The notes: a model not told the origin generated them from the letters alone. A stretch of DNA of 64,000 bases from Streptomyces sulfonofaciens (GCF_014656295.1 NZ_BNCD01000005.1:124001-188000), one strand, 5' to 3'. Positions 46,759-55,872 are shown, numbered from the stretch's first letter. Numbers and translations: made by a program.

Positions 46759-47076
46759 ATGGGCCCTGTGACGGCTCCCGCTCCGCTAGAGATCGAAAAG
46801 ACCGAGTCGGCCGAGGAGGCATCCGCCGTACCCGAGCCCGACCTGCCCTGGGTCACCATCGTGCACAACGACCCGGTCAATCTGATGAGTTATGTCACCT
46901 ATGTCTTCCAGACGTACTTCGGCTACCCGAAGGACAAGGCCACCAAGCTGATGATGGACGTGCACAACAAGGGCCGGGCGGTGGTCTCCAGCGGCACCCG
47001 CGAGGAGATGGAGCGCGACGTGCAGGCGATGCACGGATACGGTCTGTGGGCCACCCTCCAGCAGGATCGGAAGTAG
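46759..47076 (+). CDS. clpS: ATP-dependent Clp protease adaptor ClpS
   Basis: An approximately 105-residue N-recognin adaptor that hands N-degron substrates to ClpA/ClpC-ClpP. The folded part reads [60 protein letters not shown], matching the ClpS N-degron pocket (HNDPVNLM). ATG 46759 or GTG 46768 are possible starts; both keep the whole domain. It is 12 bases from the DUF2017 gene, and this clpS-DUF2017 pair is conserved in streptomycetes. Confidence 0.93.
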   Translation: MGPVTAPAPLEIEKTESAEEASAVPEPDLPWVTIVHNDPVNLMSYVTYVFQTYFGYPKDKATKLMMDVHNKGRAVVSSGTREEMERDVQAMHGYGLWATLQQDRK

Positions 47077-47088
47077 CGGCACTCTGCT

Positions 47089-47694
47089 ATGTCAGGACAA
47101 TTCGAACCGATCCCGGGGGGCGGCGCGGCCGTCGCGCTCGACGAGGTCGAGATCTCCATCATCCGCTCGCTGGCCGTCCAGCTCCTGGAGCTGGTCGGCC
47201 CGGGGCCGGCCGACGAGGACTCCCGGGACCCGCTGGCCGAGCTCTTCGCCGAGGGCCCCACGGAGCCGCCCGCCGACCCGGTGCTCAGGCGGCTGTTCCC
47301 CGACGCGTACGGGGACCCGGAGGGGCCGCCGAGCACTGCCCAGGAGGCCGAGGAGCAGCGTTCCGCCTCGTCGGAGTTCCGCCGCTTCACCGAGAACGAC
47401 CTGCGGGCCCGCAAGCGTGAGGACGCACTCGCCGTGGTCCGCTCCCTGGACGCGCTCACGCCCGCCGGCGACCGCGGTGCGGTGCTGCGGCTGGGGGAGG
47501 AGGAGTCCCGGCGGTGGCTCGGCGCCCTCAACGACCTCCGGCTCGCCATCGGGGCGCGCCTGGAGGTGCGGGACGAGGACGAGGCCGACGAGTTGTACCG
47601 GCTGCCGGACTCGGATCCGCGCAAGCCGATGGTCATGGCGTACCTGTGGCTGGGCAGCCTCCAGGAGACCCTGGTCGGCACCCTGACCGCCTGA
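47089..47694 (+). CDS. DUF2017 family protein
   Basis: A 201-residue actinobacterial protein following clpS at 12 bases. It opens MSGQFEPIPGGGAAVALDEVEISIIRSLAVQLLELVG and has RRLFPDAYGDPE, SSEFRRFTENDLRARKREDALAVVRSLD and PMVMAYLWLGSLQETLVG, a mostly helical fold. No motif suggests catalysis. The fixed neighbourhood with clpS and the mec-cysO-cysM genes hints at a role in protein turnover or sulfur-carrier metabolism, but function is unknown. Confidence 0.85.
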   Translation: MSGQFEPIPGGGAAVALDEVEISIIRSLAVQLLELVGPGPADEDSRDPLAELFAEGPTEPPADPVLRRLFPDAYGDPEGPPSTAQEAEEQRSASSEFRRFTENDLRARKREDALAVVRSLDALTPAGDRGAVLRLGEEESRRWLGALNDLRLAIGARLEVRDEDEADELYRLPDSDPRKPMVMAYLWLGSLQETLVGTLTA

Positions 47695-48119
47695 CGCCCC
47701 GGCGCCCTGACCGCCGCGCCCTGGCGCCTGACCGCCTGACGCCCGGCGCCCCGGCGCCTGACAGTGTGACGCCCCGGCGCCTGTCCCCTGCTGCCGCGGC
47801 GCCCGCCCCCCTGCCGCCCCGGCCCCTGCCGCCCGGCTCCACGGGGCGGCCCGCGGCCGTGCGGCACTCCGCGGCCGTGTGGCGCCCGGCGGCCGTGCGG
47901 GGCATCGCGGCCGTGCGGCGCCCCGCGGGTCGTGCCCCGCTCCTCCCGGGCGACGGCCGCCCTCCCGGGCGACGGCCGCTCCCTCGGAGGTCGCCCGGAC
48001 CCGCGCCCGTGAACGTGCGGGCGTTTGTTCGTGCGGCGGCGTTTGACGTCCGCGTAACGATCACGCCACCACGCGTCACCCACATGGCCGACCCGAGTGG
48101 CATTCGTGCGGTTTTTCCA
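47695..48119. repeat. repeat-filled intergenic region after DUF2017
   Basis: Immediately after the stop, versions of GGCGCCCTGACCGCCTGACGCCCC recur four or five times (to ~47800); they copy the last codons of the DUF2017 gene, including the TGA. Next come GCGGCCGTGCGGCGCC-type repeats (~47850-47940) and a doubled CTCCCGGGCGACGGCCGC (~47942-47985). No gene is supported; the frame at 47514-48128 is a shadow. Confidence 0.7.
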
Positions 48120-48133
48120 GTGATGTAGATCAC
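48120..48133 (+). promoter_or_regulatory. Crp-type cAMP receptor site candidate
   Basis: GTGAT-GTAG-ATCAC is a perfect inverted repeat with the same spacing as the Crp consensus TGTGATCTAGATCACA (differing in the central bases and one flank). It lies ~190 bases before the amino-acid permease start. A second GATCACC occurs at ~48146. Streptomyces Crp is a plausible binder. Confidence 0.5.
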
Positions 48134-48313
48134 ATATGGACAGTTGATCACCTCATAGGCCGTGATAGATGTTCACGACCTCCGGAGGGCCCGCCCAGGC
48201 CCTCCGGGGGCGCCCCGGCCGAGCGCCGGTAGGCACAACTCCAGCACATCCGGGGGATCGCGGCCCGATCCGCGGCCATTCAGGCGGATCGGCACGGAGA
48301 AAGGCACACCACC

Positions 48314-49834
48314 ATGACCTCGGCCCAGGTGGATCACCACGACGGCGAAGGCAGCTTGGGGCCGGGCGGCTCCACGGCCGTCGGCGGCCGCAGCGGTGAG
48401 GGATACCAGCGCGCGCTCGGCGCCCGCCAGATCCAGATGATCGCCATCGGCGGAGCCATCGGCACCGGACTGTTCCTCGGTGCGGGCAAGGCCATATCCA
48501 AGGCCGGTCCCAGCCTCATCCTGGCCTACGCGGTCGCCGGCCTGGTGATCTTCTTCATCATGCGGGCGCTGGGTGAGCTGCTGATGTACCGCCCGGTCTC
48601 GGGCTCGTTCTCGGAGTACGCCCGCGAGTTCATCGGCCCGTTCTCGGGGTTCGTCACCGGCTGGACGTACTGGCTCTTCTGGGTGGTCACCGGGATCACC
48701 GAGGTCACCGCGGCGGCCACCTACATGACCTACTGGTGGGACATCCCGCAGTGGGCCTCCGCCCTGGTCTTCACGGTCGTCCTCTACGGCGTCAACCTGA
48801 TATCGGTGAAGGTCTTCGGCGAGCTGGAGTTCTGGTTCTCGATGGTCAAGGTCACCGCGATCGTCGGCATGATCCTGATCTGCCTCGGCGTCCTCACCCT
48901 CGGTTTCTCCGACGCCGGGGGCAGCGCCTCGGTGACCCACCTCTGGCACGACGGCGGCTTCTTCCCCAAGGGCATCGGCGGCACCCTGATGACGCTCCAG
49001 ATCGTGATGTTCGCCTTCCTCGCCGTGGAGCTGGTCGGCGTCACCGCGGGCGAGTCCAGGGACCCGAAGAAGACCCTGCCGAAGGCGATCAACACCGTGC
49101 CCTGGCGGATCGCCGTCTTCTACGTCGGCGCGCTGATCATGATCCTGTCCGTGGTGCCGTGGACCAGCTTCCGGCCCGGTGTCTCCCCGTTCGTCGCGGC
49201 CTTCGAGAGGATCGGCCTCGCGGCCGGTGCCGGGATCGTCAACTTCGTGGTGCTCACGGCCGCGCTGTCGTCCTGCAACTCCGGCATGTACTCCACCGGC
49301 CGGATGCTGCGCGACCTCGCACGCAACGGGCAGGGCCCGGCCCTCTTCACCCGGCTCACCAGGAGCGGCACCCCGCTGGTCGGCACCACCTTCTCGGCCG
49401 CCCTGATGCTCGTCGGCGTCTGGATCAACTACCAGTGGCCGGGCGACGCGTTCACCTACGTGGTGTCCTTCGCCACCATCTCCGGCATGTGGGCGTGGAT
49501 CATGATCCTCGTCTGCCAGATCCGCTACCGGGCCAGGGCGGACCGCGGCGAGCTGCCCGGTTCCACCTTCCGGGCCCCCGGTGCCCCGTACACAAGCTGG
49601 TTCGCGCTCGCCTTCATCGGCGTGGTGATCGTGATGATGGGCATCGACCGGGACACCCGCATCTCGCTGTACTGCGCACCGCTGTGGGCGGCGATCATGG
49701 CGGTCGGCTTCCTCGGGCTCAGGGCGCGCAATCCGGCGGCCTTCGCGCGTGCGCCGGGCGCCGCCGAGCGCGCCTCGCTGCGCGCCCCGTCCCGCGGGGC
49801 CGGACCCGGCAAGGGCCCGTCGGGCGGCGCCTAG
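48314..49834 (+). CDS. amino-acid permease (APC/AAT family)
   Basis: A 506-residue 12-helix transporter. The APC signature QIQMIAIGGAIGTGLFLGAGKAISKAGPSLILAYAVAGLVIFFIMRALGEL is clear, with EFIGPFSGFVTGWTYWLFWVV, AGESRDPKKTLPKAIN and SSCNSGMYSTGRML downstream. It belongs to the AAT subgroup importing neutral or aromatic amino acids. The first ~30 and last ~40 residues are soluble tails. ATG 48314 follows GGAGAAAGG. The upstream Crp-like palindrome suggests carbon or developmental control. Confidence 0.9.
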   Translation: MTSAQVDHHDGEGSLGPGGSTAVGGRSGEGYQRALGARQIQMIAIGGAIGTGLFLGAGKAISKAGPSLILAYAVAGLVIFFIMRALGELLMYRPVSGSFSEYAREFIGPFSGFVTGWTYWLFWVVTGITEVTAAATYMTYWWDIPQWASALVFTVVLYGVNLISVKVFGELEFWFSMVKVTAIVGMILICLGVLTLGFSDAGGSASVTHLWHDGGFFPKGIGGTLMTLQIVMFAFLAVELVGVTAGESRDPKKTLPKAINTVPWRIAVFYVGALIMILSVVPWTSFRPGVSPFVAAFERIGLAAGAGIVNFVVLTAALSSCNSGMYSTGRMLRDLARNGQGPALFTRLTRSGTPLVGTTFSAALMLVGVWINYQWPGDAFTYVVSFATISGMWAWIMILVCQIRYRARADRGELPGSTFRAPGAPYTSWFALAFIGVVIVMMGIDRDTRISLYCAPLWAAIMAVGFLGLRARNPAAFARAPGAAERASLRAPSRGAGPGKGPSGGA

Positions 49835-49935
49835 CCGCGGCGGCGCCCGGTGGCCGCCGGCGCGCGGCGTCCCGGGCCACGGTCGGGGCCGTATCGCACT
49901 CGGTACGGCCCTGGCCCATGCTTATCCTGACGGAC

Positions 49936-50382
49936 ATGCTGACCATCACCCAGGCCCTCCACGACCAGATCGTCGCGCACGCGCGCAAGGACCACCCGGA
50001 CGAGGCCTGCGGCGCGATCGCGGGACCGGAGGGCTCGGACCGCCCCGAGCGCTTCATCCCGATGCTGAACGCCGCCCGCTCGCCCACCTTCTACGAGTTC
50101 GACTCGGGCGACCTGCTCAAGCTGTACAAGGGGATGGCGGAGCGCGACGAGGAGCCGGTGGTCTTCTACCACTCCCACACCGCCACCGAGGCCTACCCCT
50201 CCCGCACCGACATCACCTACGCGAACGAGCCGGGCGCCCACTACGTCCTGGTCTCCACCGCCGACACCGACGGCCTCGGCGAGTTCCAGTTCCGCTCGTA
50301 CCGCATCGTGGCCGGCGAGGTGACGGAGGAGGAGGTGCGCGTGGTGCCCTCCTACGACCAGGACGCGGCCGCCACCGAATAG
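49936..50382 (+). CDS. mec: Mec-type JAMM/MPN+ metalloprotease
   Basis: A 148-residue zinc protease of the JAMM family. HSH-x7-S-x2-D is perfect (HSHTATEAYPSRTD), with the Glu in EACGAIAG. In Mycobacterium tuberculosis Mec releases cysteine from CysO-Cys, and related enzymes trim C-terminal tails from sulfur carriers. Here CysO ends GGRA, so Mec may expose Gly-Gly and/or free cysteine. ATG 49936 is used; ATG 49918 is an extension. Unlike mycobacteria, mec is separated from cysO-cysM by a divergent gene. Confidence 0.9.
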   Translation: MLTITQALHDQIVAHARKDHPDEACGAIAGPEGSDRPERFIPMLNAARSPTFYEFDSGDLLKLYKGMAERDEEPVVFYHSHTATEAYPSRTDITYANEPGAHYVLVSTADTDGLGEFQFRSYRIVAGEVTEEEVRVVPSYDQDAAATE

Positions 50383-50628
50383 GCCGCCGGTCGCGGCCCG
50401 CACGGCGGTTCCGGCCCGCACGGTGGTCGCGGCCCGCACGGCGGTTCCGGCCGGTTTTCCGGCCCGCACGGCCTGCCGGGCGCGGCGGGCACGGCGGGAG
50501 CGGCGGGGCCCGCACACCACGGCCGGTCGCACGCACGCTCGCCTGCACGGCCCCGCCGACCGCGCTCGGTCGCACGCCGCCGGCCTGCACGGCCCCGCCG
50601 GCCGCTGCCGGCCGGCGGGGCCCGGCCG
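50383..50628. repeat. GC-rich tandem repeats between convergent genes
   Basis: CGCGGCCCGCACGG(T/C)GGTTCCGGCCCGCACGG units recur several times (50395-50480), followed by two longer copies of GGTCGCACGC-GCCTGCACGGCCCCGCCG (50520-50610). The last part can fold (GGCCGGCGGGGCCCGGCCG) and may terminate either gene. Confidence 0.65.
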
Positions 50629-51594
50629 TCACCGGCCGGTGTCGCCGGCCATCCCGGGACCTGTGCCCTCCTCGGGCAGCTCGACGTCGATCCGCTCCTT
50701 GCGGACCTCGCCGCGCACGGTCTCCTGCTCCGTCTTCTCCTCGACGTCGAGCCGCACCCGCTCCACCGGCACGGTCTCGGTCTCGATCACCGCACGCTCG
50801 GCGTGCAGCGTCACCTCGTGCTGCGCCTCGGAGATCTCCGGTCCTGCCAGGGCGGCGTCCCGGTTCTGCTCGGTGATGGGCTCGCGCTCCACCCGGACCT
50901 CCTCGTGGGAGAGCGGAATCCGCTGCTCCTCCTGCTCGGTGACCACGTACTTGCGCAGCCTGGCCCGGCCGATCTCGCGGCGCTCCTTGGAGATGTGCAG
51001 ATGCTCCTCGGAGCGGGTCATGGCGTTCTCGAAACCGCCCGCGGTGCGCTCGGCCGCCGGCTGGGCGGCCGGCATCGCGGCTCCCGCCGCGCCGCGCTCG
51101 CGCGAGGTGCCGGGCATCGCGGAGGTCCCGCCCGGTGCCTCGGACGTCTCGGCCCGCCCGCCGGGGGCCTCGCCGGTGGGGGCGAAGCGCTCCGGCTCGC
51201 CGCCGCCCGTCATGCCCGGTCCGCCGGGCGCCGTGCGGCCCTCGGCCGGCTGGTCGCTGCTCTGCCAGGCGGTGTCCCACTGCACCCCGTAGTACTCGTA
51301 CAGCCGGTGCTCCTCCTCGGCGGAGAGGTGACCGCCGGAGTCGACGGCGACGGTGGGGGCGTCCTTGACCTTCGCCTTGTCGTACGGGACCTCCAGGTGG
51401 TCCTCGACCAGTGCGGCGTCCCGGATCGGGACGAAGGACTCACGGGCGCCGAACATGCCGGTCTTCACACTGGCCCATTCGGGGCGGCCGCTGACGTCGT
51501 CGAGGAAGATGTGCTTGGCGTCGCCGATCTTGTTCCCCTGCGTGTCGTACACGGCGTGGTCCAGCACGCTCGGAATCTGCTCTCGTGTGATCAC
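50629..51594 (-). CDS. PRC-barrel + DUF2382 stress-type protein
   Basis: A 321-residue protein. The N-terminal PRC-barrel reads VLDHAVYDTQGNKIGDAKHIFLDDVSGRPEWASVKTG. A ~90-residue Gly/Ala/Pro linker follows, then a DUF2382 domain rich in charged residues (EEHLHISKERREIGRARLRKYVVTEQEEQRIPLSHEEVRVEREPI and two further VRKERIDVELP-type repeats). Such proteins are general-stress induced in actinobacteria and Deinococcus; the molecular role is unclear. I prefer GTG 51594, preceded by GAGGGAGC; ATG 51624 is an alternative. Confidence 0.83.
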   Translation of the reverse strand: MITREQIPSVLDHAVYDTQGNKIGDAKHIFLDDVSGRPEWASVKTGMFGARESFVPIRDAALVEDHLEVPYDKAKVKDAPTVAVDSGGHLSAEEEHRLYEYYGVQWDTAWQSSDQPAEGRTAPGGPGMTGGGEPERFAPTGEAPGGRAETSEAPGGTSAMPGTSRERGAAGAAMPAAQPAAERTAGGFENAMTRSEEHLHISKERREIGRARLRKYVVTEQEEQRIPLSHEEVRVEREPITEQNRDAALAGPEISEAQHEVTLHAERAVIETETVPVERVRLDVEEKTEQETVRGEVRKERIDVELPEEGTGPGMAGDTGR

Positions 51595-51639
51595 GGTCTG
51601 CTCCCTCGTCTCGTCGCTTCTCATCGGGCGAGTCACCTG

Positions 51640-51809
51640 CCTGTCAGGCGTAAAACTTGATGAATCCGATGAATGCCAGTAAGGGGAGTGATAGGGGAAG
51701 AAAATCGGGTAGATCAGATCAGAACGGTTATCTCGCATACTGAAGTAAATCCATCCATGATGTGAGATCACATATCTGGAGCCCGCCCGGGAATCGATAC
51801 GATGACGGC
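51640..51809. promoter_or_regulatory. AT-rich divergent promoter region with a palindrome
   Basis: Bases 51650-51780 are strikingly less GC-rich than the surroundings. A perfect ATGTG-AGAT-CACAT dyad occupies 51760-51773. The spacing between half-sites is 4, not the 8 of a Crp site. It separates the stress gene from the cysteine leader, so an operator for either is possible. Confidence 0.5.
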
Positions 51810-51941
51810 ATGGTTCCTCATGACGTGAGCGACAAGACGCCGGTGGAGGCACCTCTCAGGCCCACGGGGCACGGGGGGATGCTGGTGGCGCGGCTGCACG
51901 TCGACCTGTGCAGGCTGGCCAGCGCGATCTGTCCGTGCTGA
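51810..51941 (+). CDS. cysteine-bearing leader peptide upstream of cysO-cysM
   Basis: A 43-codon frame that ends MLVARLHVDLCRLASAICPC then TGA. The same C-terminal part can start at ATG 51879 after GGGGGG, giving a 20-residue peptide. The RLHVDLCRLA stretch recalls the short actinobacterial leader-peptide family found before sulfur genes; three Cys codons near the end suit ribosome-mediated attenuation by Cys-tRNA supply. It lies 138 bases before cysO. Regulation is inferred, and I did not resolve an antiterminator. Confidence 0.75.
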   Translation: MVPHDVSDKTPVEAPLRPTGHGGMLVARLHVDLCRLASAICPC

Positions 51942-52079
51942 GTCCTGCCGCCGTGCGGCCAGAGCCGCGGCGCCCCGGAGCGCACCCCGTACCACCCCGC
52001 ACCGCCCGTAATTCCGCGGCCGTACCGTGGTGCCGCGCGCCCACCGAACCGACACACACCCGACAGGAGCCCTGAAGCC

Positions 52080-52367
52080 ATGGCCATCGAGGTCCGCATC
52101 CCGACCATCCTCCGGCAGTACACCGACGGCGCGAAGGCCGTAGAGGGCAGTGGGACGACCCTCGCCGAGCTCTTCGCCGACCTGGAGTCCCGGCACACCG
52201 GCATCCAGGCCCGCCTCGTGGACGAGGCCAACGGCGACCAGCTCCGCCGCTTCGTGAACGTGTACCTGAACGACGAGGACGTCCGCTTCCTGAACGGCAT
52301 CGACACCAAGGTGGCCGACGGCGACAGCGTCACGATCCTGCCGGCGGTGGCCGGCGGCCGGGCCTGA
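52080..52367 (+). CDS. cysO: CysO-type sulfur carrier (ThiS/MoaD-like)
   Basis: A 95-residue ubiquitin-fold protein. MAIEVRIPTILRQYTDGAKAVE, LRRFVNVYLNDEDVRFLNG and DGDSVTILPAVAGGRA match CysO, which carries sulfur as a C-terminal thiocarboxylate for CysM. The mycobacterial protein ends Gly-Gly; here Arg-Ala follows it, so cleavage (by Mec) must precede activation by a MoeZ-type adenylyltransferase, not encoded in this window. RBS AGGAG precedes ATG 52080. It is six bases from cysM. Confidence 0.92.
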   Translation: MAIEVRIPTILRQYTDGAKAVEGSGTTLAELFADLESRHTGIQARLVDEANGDQLRRFVNVYLNDEDVRFLNGIDTKVADGDSVTILPAVAGGRA

Positions 52368-52370
52368 TAG

Positions 52371-53324
<954 letters not shown>

Positions 53325-53325
53325 G

Positions 53326-53344
53326 GCCCCGCCCCGCCCGGGGC
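53326..53344. terminator. weak hairpin between convergent cysM and a small gene
   Basis: GCCCCG (53326-53331) and CGGGGC (53339-53344) form a 6-base GC stem starting two bases after the cysM stop. It may serve as a bidirectional terminator. Confidence 0.4.
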
Positions 53345-53349
53345 GCGGG

Positions 53350-53514
53350 TCAGGGCGGCGGGTCGTCCCGGTCCTGCCGGTCCGGTGTGCCGTGCCGCTC
53401 GGCGTCCGTCCCACGGGGCGGGCGCCGCCCGCCGCGGCCCCAGCCGTCCACCACCGCGGCGACGAGGGCGAGCACCACGACGCCGGCCAGGGCGAGCCAC
53501 CAGGACGCGTTCAT
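53350..53514 (-). CDS. small single-helix membrane protein
   Basis: A 54-residue peptide, MNASWWLALAGVVVLALVAAVVDGWGRG then a basic Arg/Pro/Asp tail. One membrane segment. It is convergent with cysM. The start ATG 53514 gives a sensible short membrane protein; longer frames are noise. Such short peptides are common in Streptomyces but function is unknown. Confidence 0.55.
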   Translation of the reverse strand: MNASWWLALAGVVVLALVAAVVDGWGRGGRRPPRGTDAERHGTPDRQDRDDPPP

Positions 53515-53670
53515 GGCGTGACGGTACCTGCGCCGCACGGGGCCGTCGAGGCGGCCGAACCGGTGACACCGCAGGTGAGTTCCCCCACAACGGCCCACGA
53601 CGGAGGAGCGACCGGCGCTTTTGCGCCTTACGCTCGACGGACCGCACGACCGCCGTCCGTCCCGTCGCCG

Positions 53671-53720
53671 CCCCGGCCGTCCCCGGCCGTCCCCGGCCGT
53701 CCCCGGCCGTCCCCGGCCGT
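53671..53720. repeat. perfect five-copy CCCCGGCCGT tandem repeat
   Basis: Five exact 10-base units start at 53671, 53681, 53691, 53701 and 53711, ending 39 bases before the start of the MBL-fold gene. Helical-turn periodicity and exact identity make it a good slippage locus close to a promoter. Confidence 0.95.
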
Positions 53721-53758
53721 CCCCGTCAACGTAAGCCCGCGCGGAGGTTCCAGCAGCA

Positions 53759-54511
53759 ATGAAGCTCACCGTCGTCGGCTGCTCGGGGTCGTTCCCGTCC
53801 GCGGAATCGGCATGTTCGAGCTACCTCGTCGAAGCCGACGGCTTCCGGCTGCTCCTCGACATGGGCAACGGCGCCCTCGGCGAGTTGCAGCGCTACTGCG
53901 GTCTCTACGACCTGAACGCGGTGTTCCTCAGCCATCTGCACGCGGACCACTGCATCGACATGTGCGCCTACTTCGTCGCCCGCTACTACCGGCACGACGG
54001 CGGCCGCTGCGATCCGATCCCGGTGTACGGCCCCGAGGGCACCGAGCAGCGGCTGACCACGGCCTACGCGGACACGCCGTCCGCGTCCTCGATGAGCGAG
54101 GTCTTCGACTTCCACACGGTCAAGCCCGGCGCCTTCGACATCGGCCCCTTCACCGTCCGCACCGAGAAGGTGCGCCATCCGGTGGAGGCGTACGGCATCC
54201 GGCTGGAGCACGGCGGGCGGTCACTGACCTACTCGGGGGACACCGGGCCCGCCCAGGAGCTCGCCGAACTCGCGGCGGACACCGATCTGTTCCTCTGCGA
54301 GGCGGCCTTCACGGCCGGCAAGGAGGACATCCCCGACCTGCACCTCAACGGCCGCCAGGCGGGCGAGGCCGCCAGGCGCGCCCGCGCCCGGCGGCTCGTC
54401 CTCACCCACATCCCGCCGTGGACGGACCCCGAGGCCAACCTCACCGACGCCCGCGCGGCCTACGGCGGCCCCACCGAACTGGCGGTGCCCGGGGCGCGGT
54501 ACCGGATCTGA
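53759..54511 (+). CDS. MBL-fold metallohydrolase (RNase Z-like)
   Basis: A 250-residue cytoplasmic beta-lactamase-fold protein: MKLTVVGCSGSFPSAESACSSYLVEADGFRLLLDMGNGALGEL, zinc motif FLSHLHADHCIDM (HxHxDH), HPVEAYGIRLE, LTYSGDTGP and LTHIPPWTDP. This layout matches the RNase Z/ElaC-like group, but it lacks the exosite arm of true RNase Z. RBS GCGGAGG precedes ATG 53759. It is convergent with nagE2. Confidence 0.88.
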   Translation: MKLTVVGCSGSFPSAESACSSYLVEADGFRLLLDMGNGALGELQRYCGLYDLNAVFLSHLHADHCIDMCAYFVARYYRHDGGRCDPIPVYGPEGTEQRLTTAYADTPSASSMSEVFDFHTVKPGAFDIGPFTVRTEKVRHPVEAYGIRLEHGGRSLTYSGDTGPAQELAELAADTDLFLCEAAFTAGKEDIPDLHLNGRQAGEAARRARARRLVLTHIPPWTDPEANLTDARAAYGGPTELAVPGARYRI

Positions 54512-54532
54512 CACCACCGCGGCGGGATGCGG

Positions 54533-55783
54533 CTACGCCTTCGTCAGGTCCTCGACCTCCTCCTCGGGCTCACGGCCCGGGGTGGGCAGGTTGAACCTGG
54601 TGATCGCGAACCGGAAGACCGCGTAGTACACCACCCCCATGACCAGGCCGATCGGGATGATCAGCCAGGGCTTGGTGGCCAGGTGCCAGTTCAGCACGTA
54701 GTCGATGAAGCCGGCCGAGAAGTTGAAGCCCGCATGCACGCCCAGGCCCCAGGTCAGCGCCATCGAGAAGGCGGTCAGCAGGGCGTGCAGGACGTAGAGC
54801 AGCGGCGCGATGAACATGAAGGAGAACTCGATCGGCTCGGTGACACCGGTCACGAACGAGGTCAGTGCCAGCGAGACCATCATGCCGGTGACGGCCTTGC
54901 GGCGCTCGGGGCGGGCGCAGTGGGCGATGGCGAGGGCCGCGGCCGGGAGCCCGAACATCATGATCGGGAAGAAGCCCGACTGGAACATTCCGGCGGAGGG
55001 GTCGCCGGCCAGGAAGCGGGTGATGTCACCGTGCACCACCTGGCCCGCGGAGTTGGTGAAGTCACCGAGCTGGAACCAGGCGACCGTGTTGACGAACTGG
55101 TGCATGCCGATCGGGATCAGCGCGCGGTTCACCCCGCCGAACAGCGCGGCGCCCCCGGCACCCAGGCCGGTCACCCACTCGCCGAAGCTGGATATGGCGT
55201 CTCCGATGGGCTCCCAGACGAGGCCGAAGAAGACGCCCATCACGATGCCGACGAACGCCATGATGATCGGTACCAGCCGGCGGCCGTTGAAGAAGCCCAG
55301 CCAGTCCACCAGCCTGGTGCGGTGGTAGCGCTGCCACAGCACCGCGGCGAGCAGCCCCATGATGATGCCGCCGAGCACACCCGGGTCGTTGTAGGTGGCG
55401 GGCACGTCGGTGCCGTTCTTGACCACGGCCTCCGTCACCGGGAACGCCTGGAGCACCTGCTTGTAGACGAGGAAGCCGACGACCGCGGCCAGGGCGGTCG
55501 AGCCGTCCGACTTCTTGGCGAAGCCGATGGCCACGCCGATGCAGAACAGGATGGGAAGGGCGCCGGTGAGGGCGCTGCCCGCGTTGCCGAAGACGGCGGC
55601 GACCTTGTCCCAGCCGAGGCCGTCCTTGCCGAAGATGTCGTCCTGCCCGAGGCGGACCATGATCCCCGCCGCCGGGAGCACGGCGATCGGCAACTGAAGG
55701 CTGCGGCCGATCTTCTGCAAACCCTGGAACAGCCCTGATCCCCGCTTCTTCGCGGGCGCCGCCGCGGCGGTGGCGGTGCTCAT
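54533..55783 (-). CDS. nagE2: N-acetylglucosamine PTS permease, IIC component
   Basis: A 416-residue IIC permease of the glucose-glucoside PTS family. Segments include LQLPIAVLPAAGIMVRLG, GFLVYKQVLQAFP, GGVNRALIPIGMHQFVNT and FVTGVTEPIEFSFMFIAPLLYVLHA, giving ~10 helices. S. coelicolor NagE2 is the GlcNAc transporter; identity here follows from synteny with nagF and dre sites. S. coelicolor has nagE1 too; only one IIC gene is present here. ATG 55783 is preceded by GGAGGACG. IIA (Crr) must come from elsewhere. Confidence 0.92.
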   Translation of the reverse strand: MSTATAAAAPAKKRGSGLFQGLQKIGRSLQLPIAVLPAAGIMVRLGQDDIFGKDGLGWDKVAAVFGNAGSALTGALPILFCIGVAIGFAKKSDGSTALAAVVGFLVYKQVLQAFPVTEAVVKNGTDVPATYNDPGVLGGIIMGLLAAVLWQRYHRTRLVDWLGFFNGRRLVPIIMAFVGIVMGVFFGLVWEPIGDAISSFGEWVTGLGAGGAALFGGVNRALIPIGMHQFVNTVAWFQLGDFTNSAGQVVHGDITRFLAGDPSAGMFQSGFFPIMMFGLPAAALAIAHCARPERRKAVTGMMVSLALTSFVTGVTEPIEFSFMFIAPLLYVLHALLTAFSMALTWGLGVHAGFNFSAGFIDYVLNWHLATKPWLIIPIGLVMGVVYYAVFRFAITRFNLPTPGREPEEEVEDLTKA

Positions 55784-55841
55784 CAACGTCCTCCATGTAC
55801 GTGCGCCGCCCGCGGCACGGTGCGTGCGGGGCGGCGCTGAT

Positions 55842-55872
55842 AGTGGTCTACACCACACTGGTGTAGACCTGT
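55842..55872. promoter_or_regulatory. two abutting dre sites upstream of nagE2
   Basis: AGTGGTCTACACCACA (55842-55857) and ACTGGTGTAGACCTGT (55857-55872) each match 13 of 16 bases of the DasR consensus and share one base. They lie 60-90 bases upstream of the nagE2 start, as in S. coelicolor. DasR repression is relieved by GlcN-6-P. Confidence 0.85.

Noticed and set aside
47514..48128. ORF across the end of DUF2017 and the spacer
   Set aside because: It is out of phase with the gene and made of tandem repeats.
51760..51773. Second Crp site upstream of the cysteine leader
   Set aside because: The dyad ATGTG-AGAT-CACAT has a 4-base gap between GTG and CAC half-sites; Crp needs 8. Kept as an unassigned palindrome.
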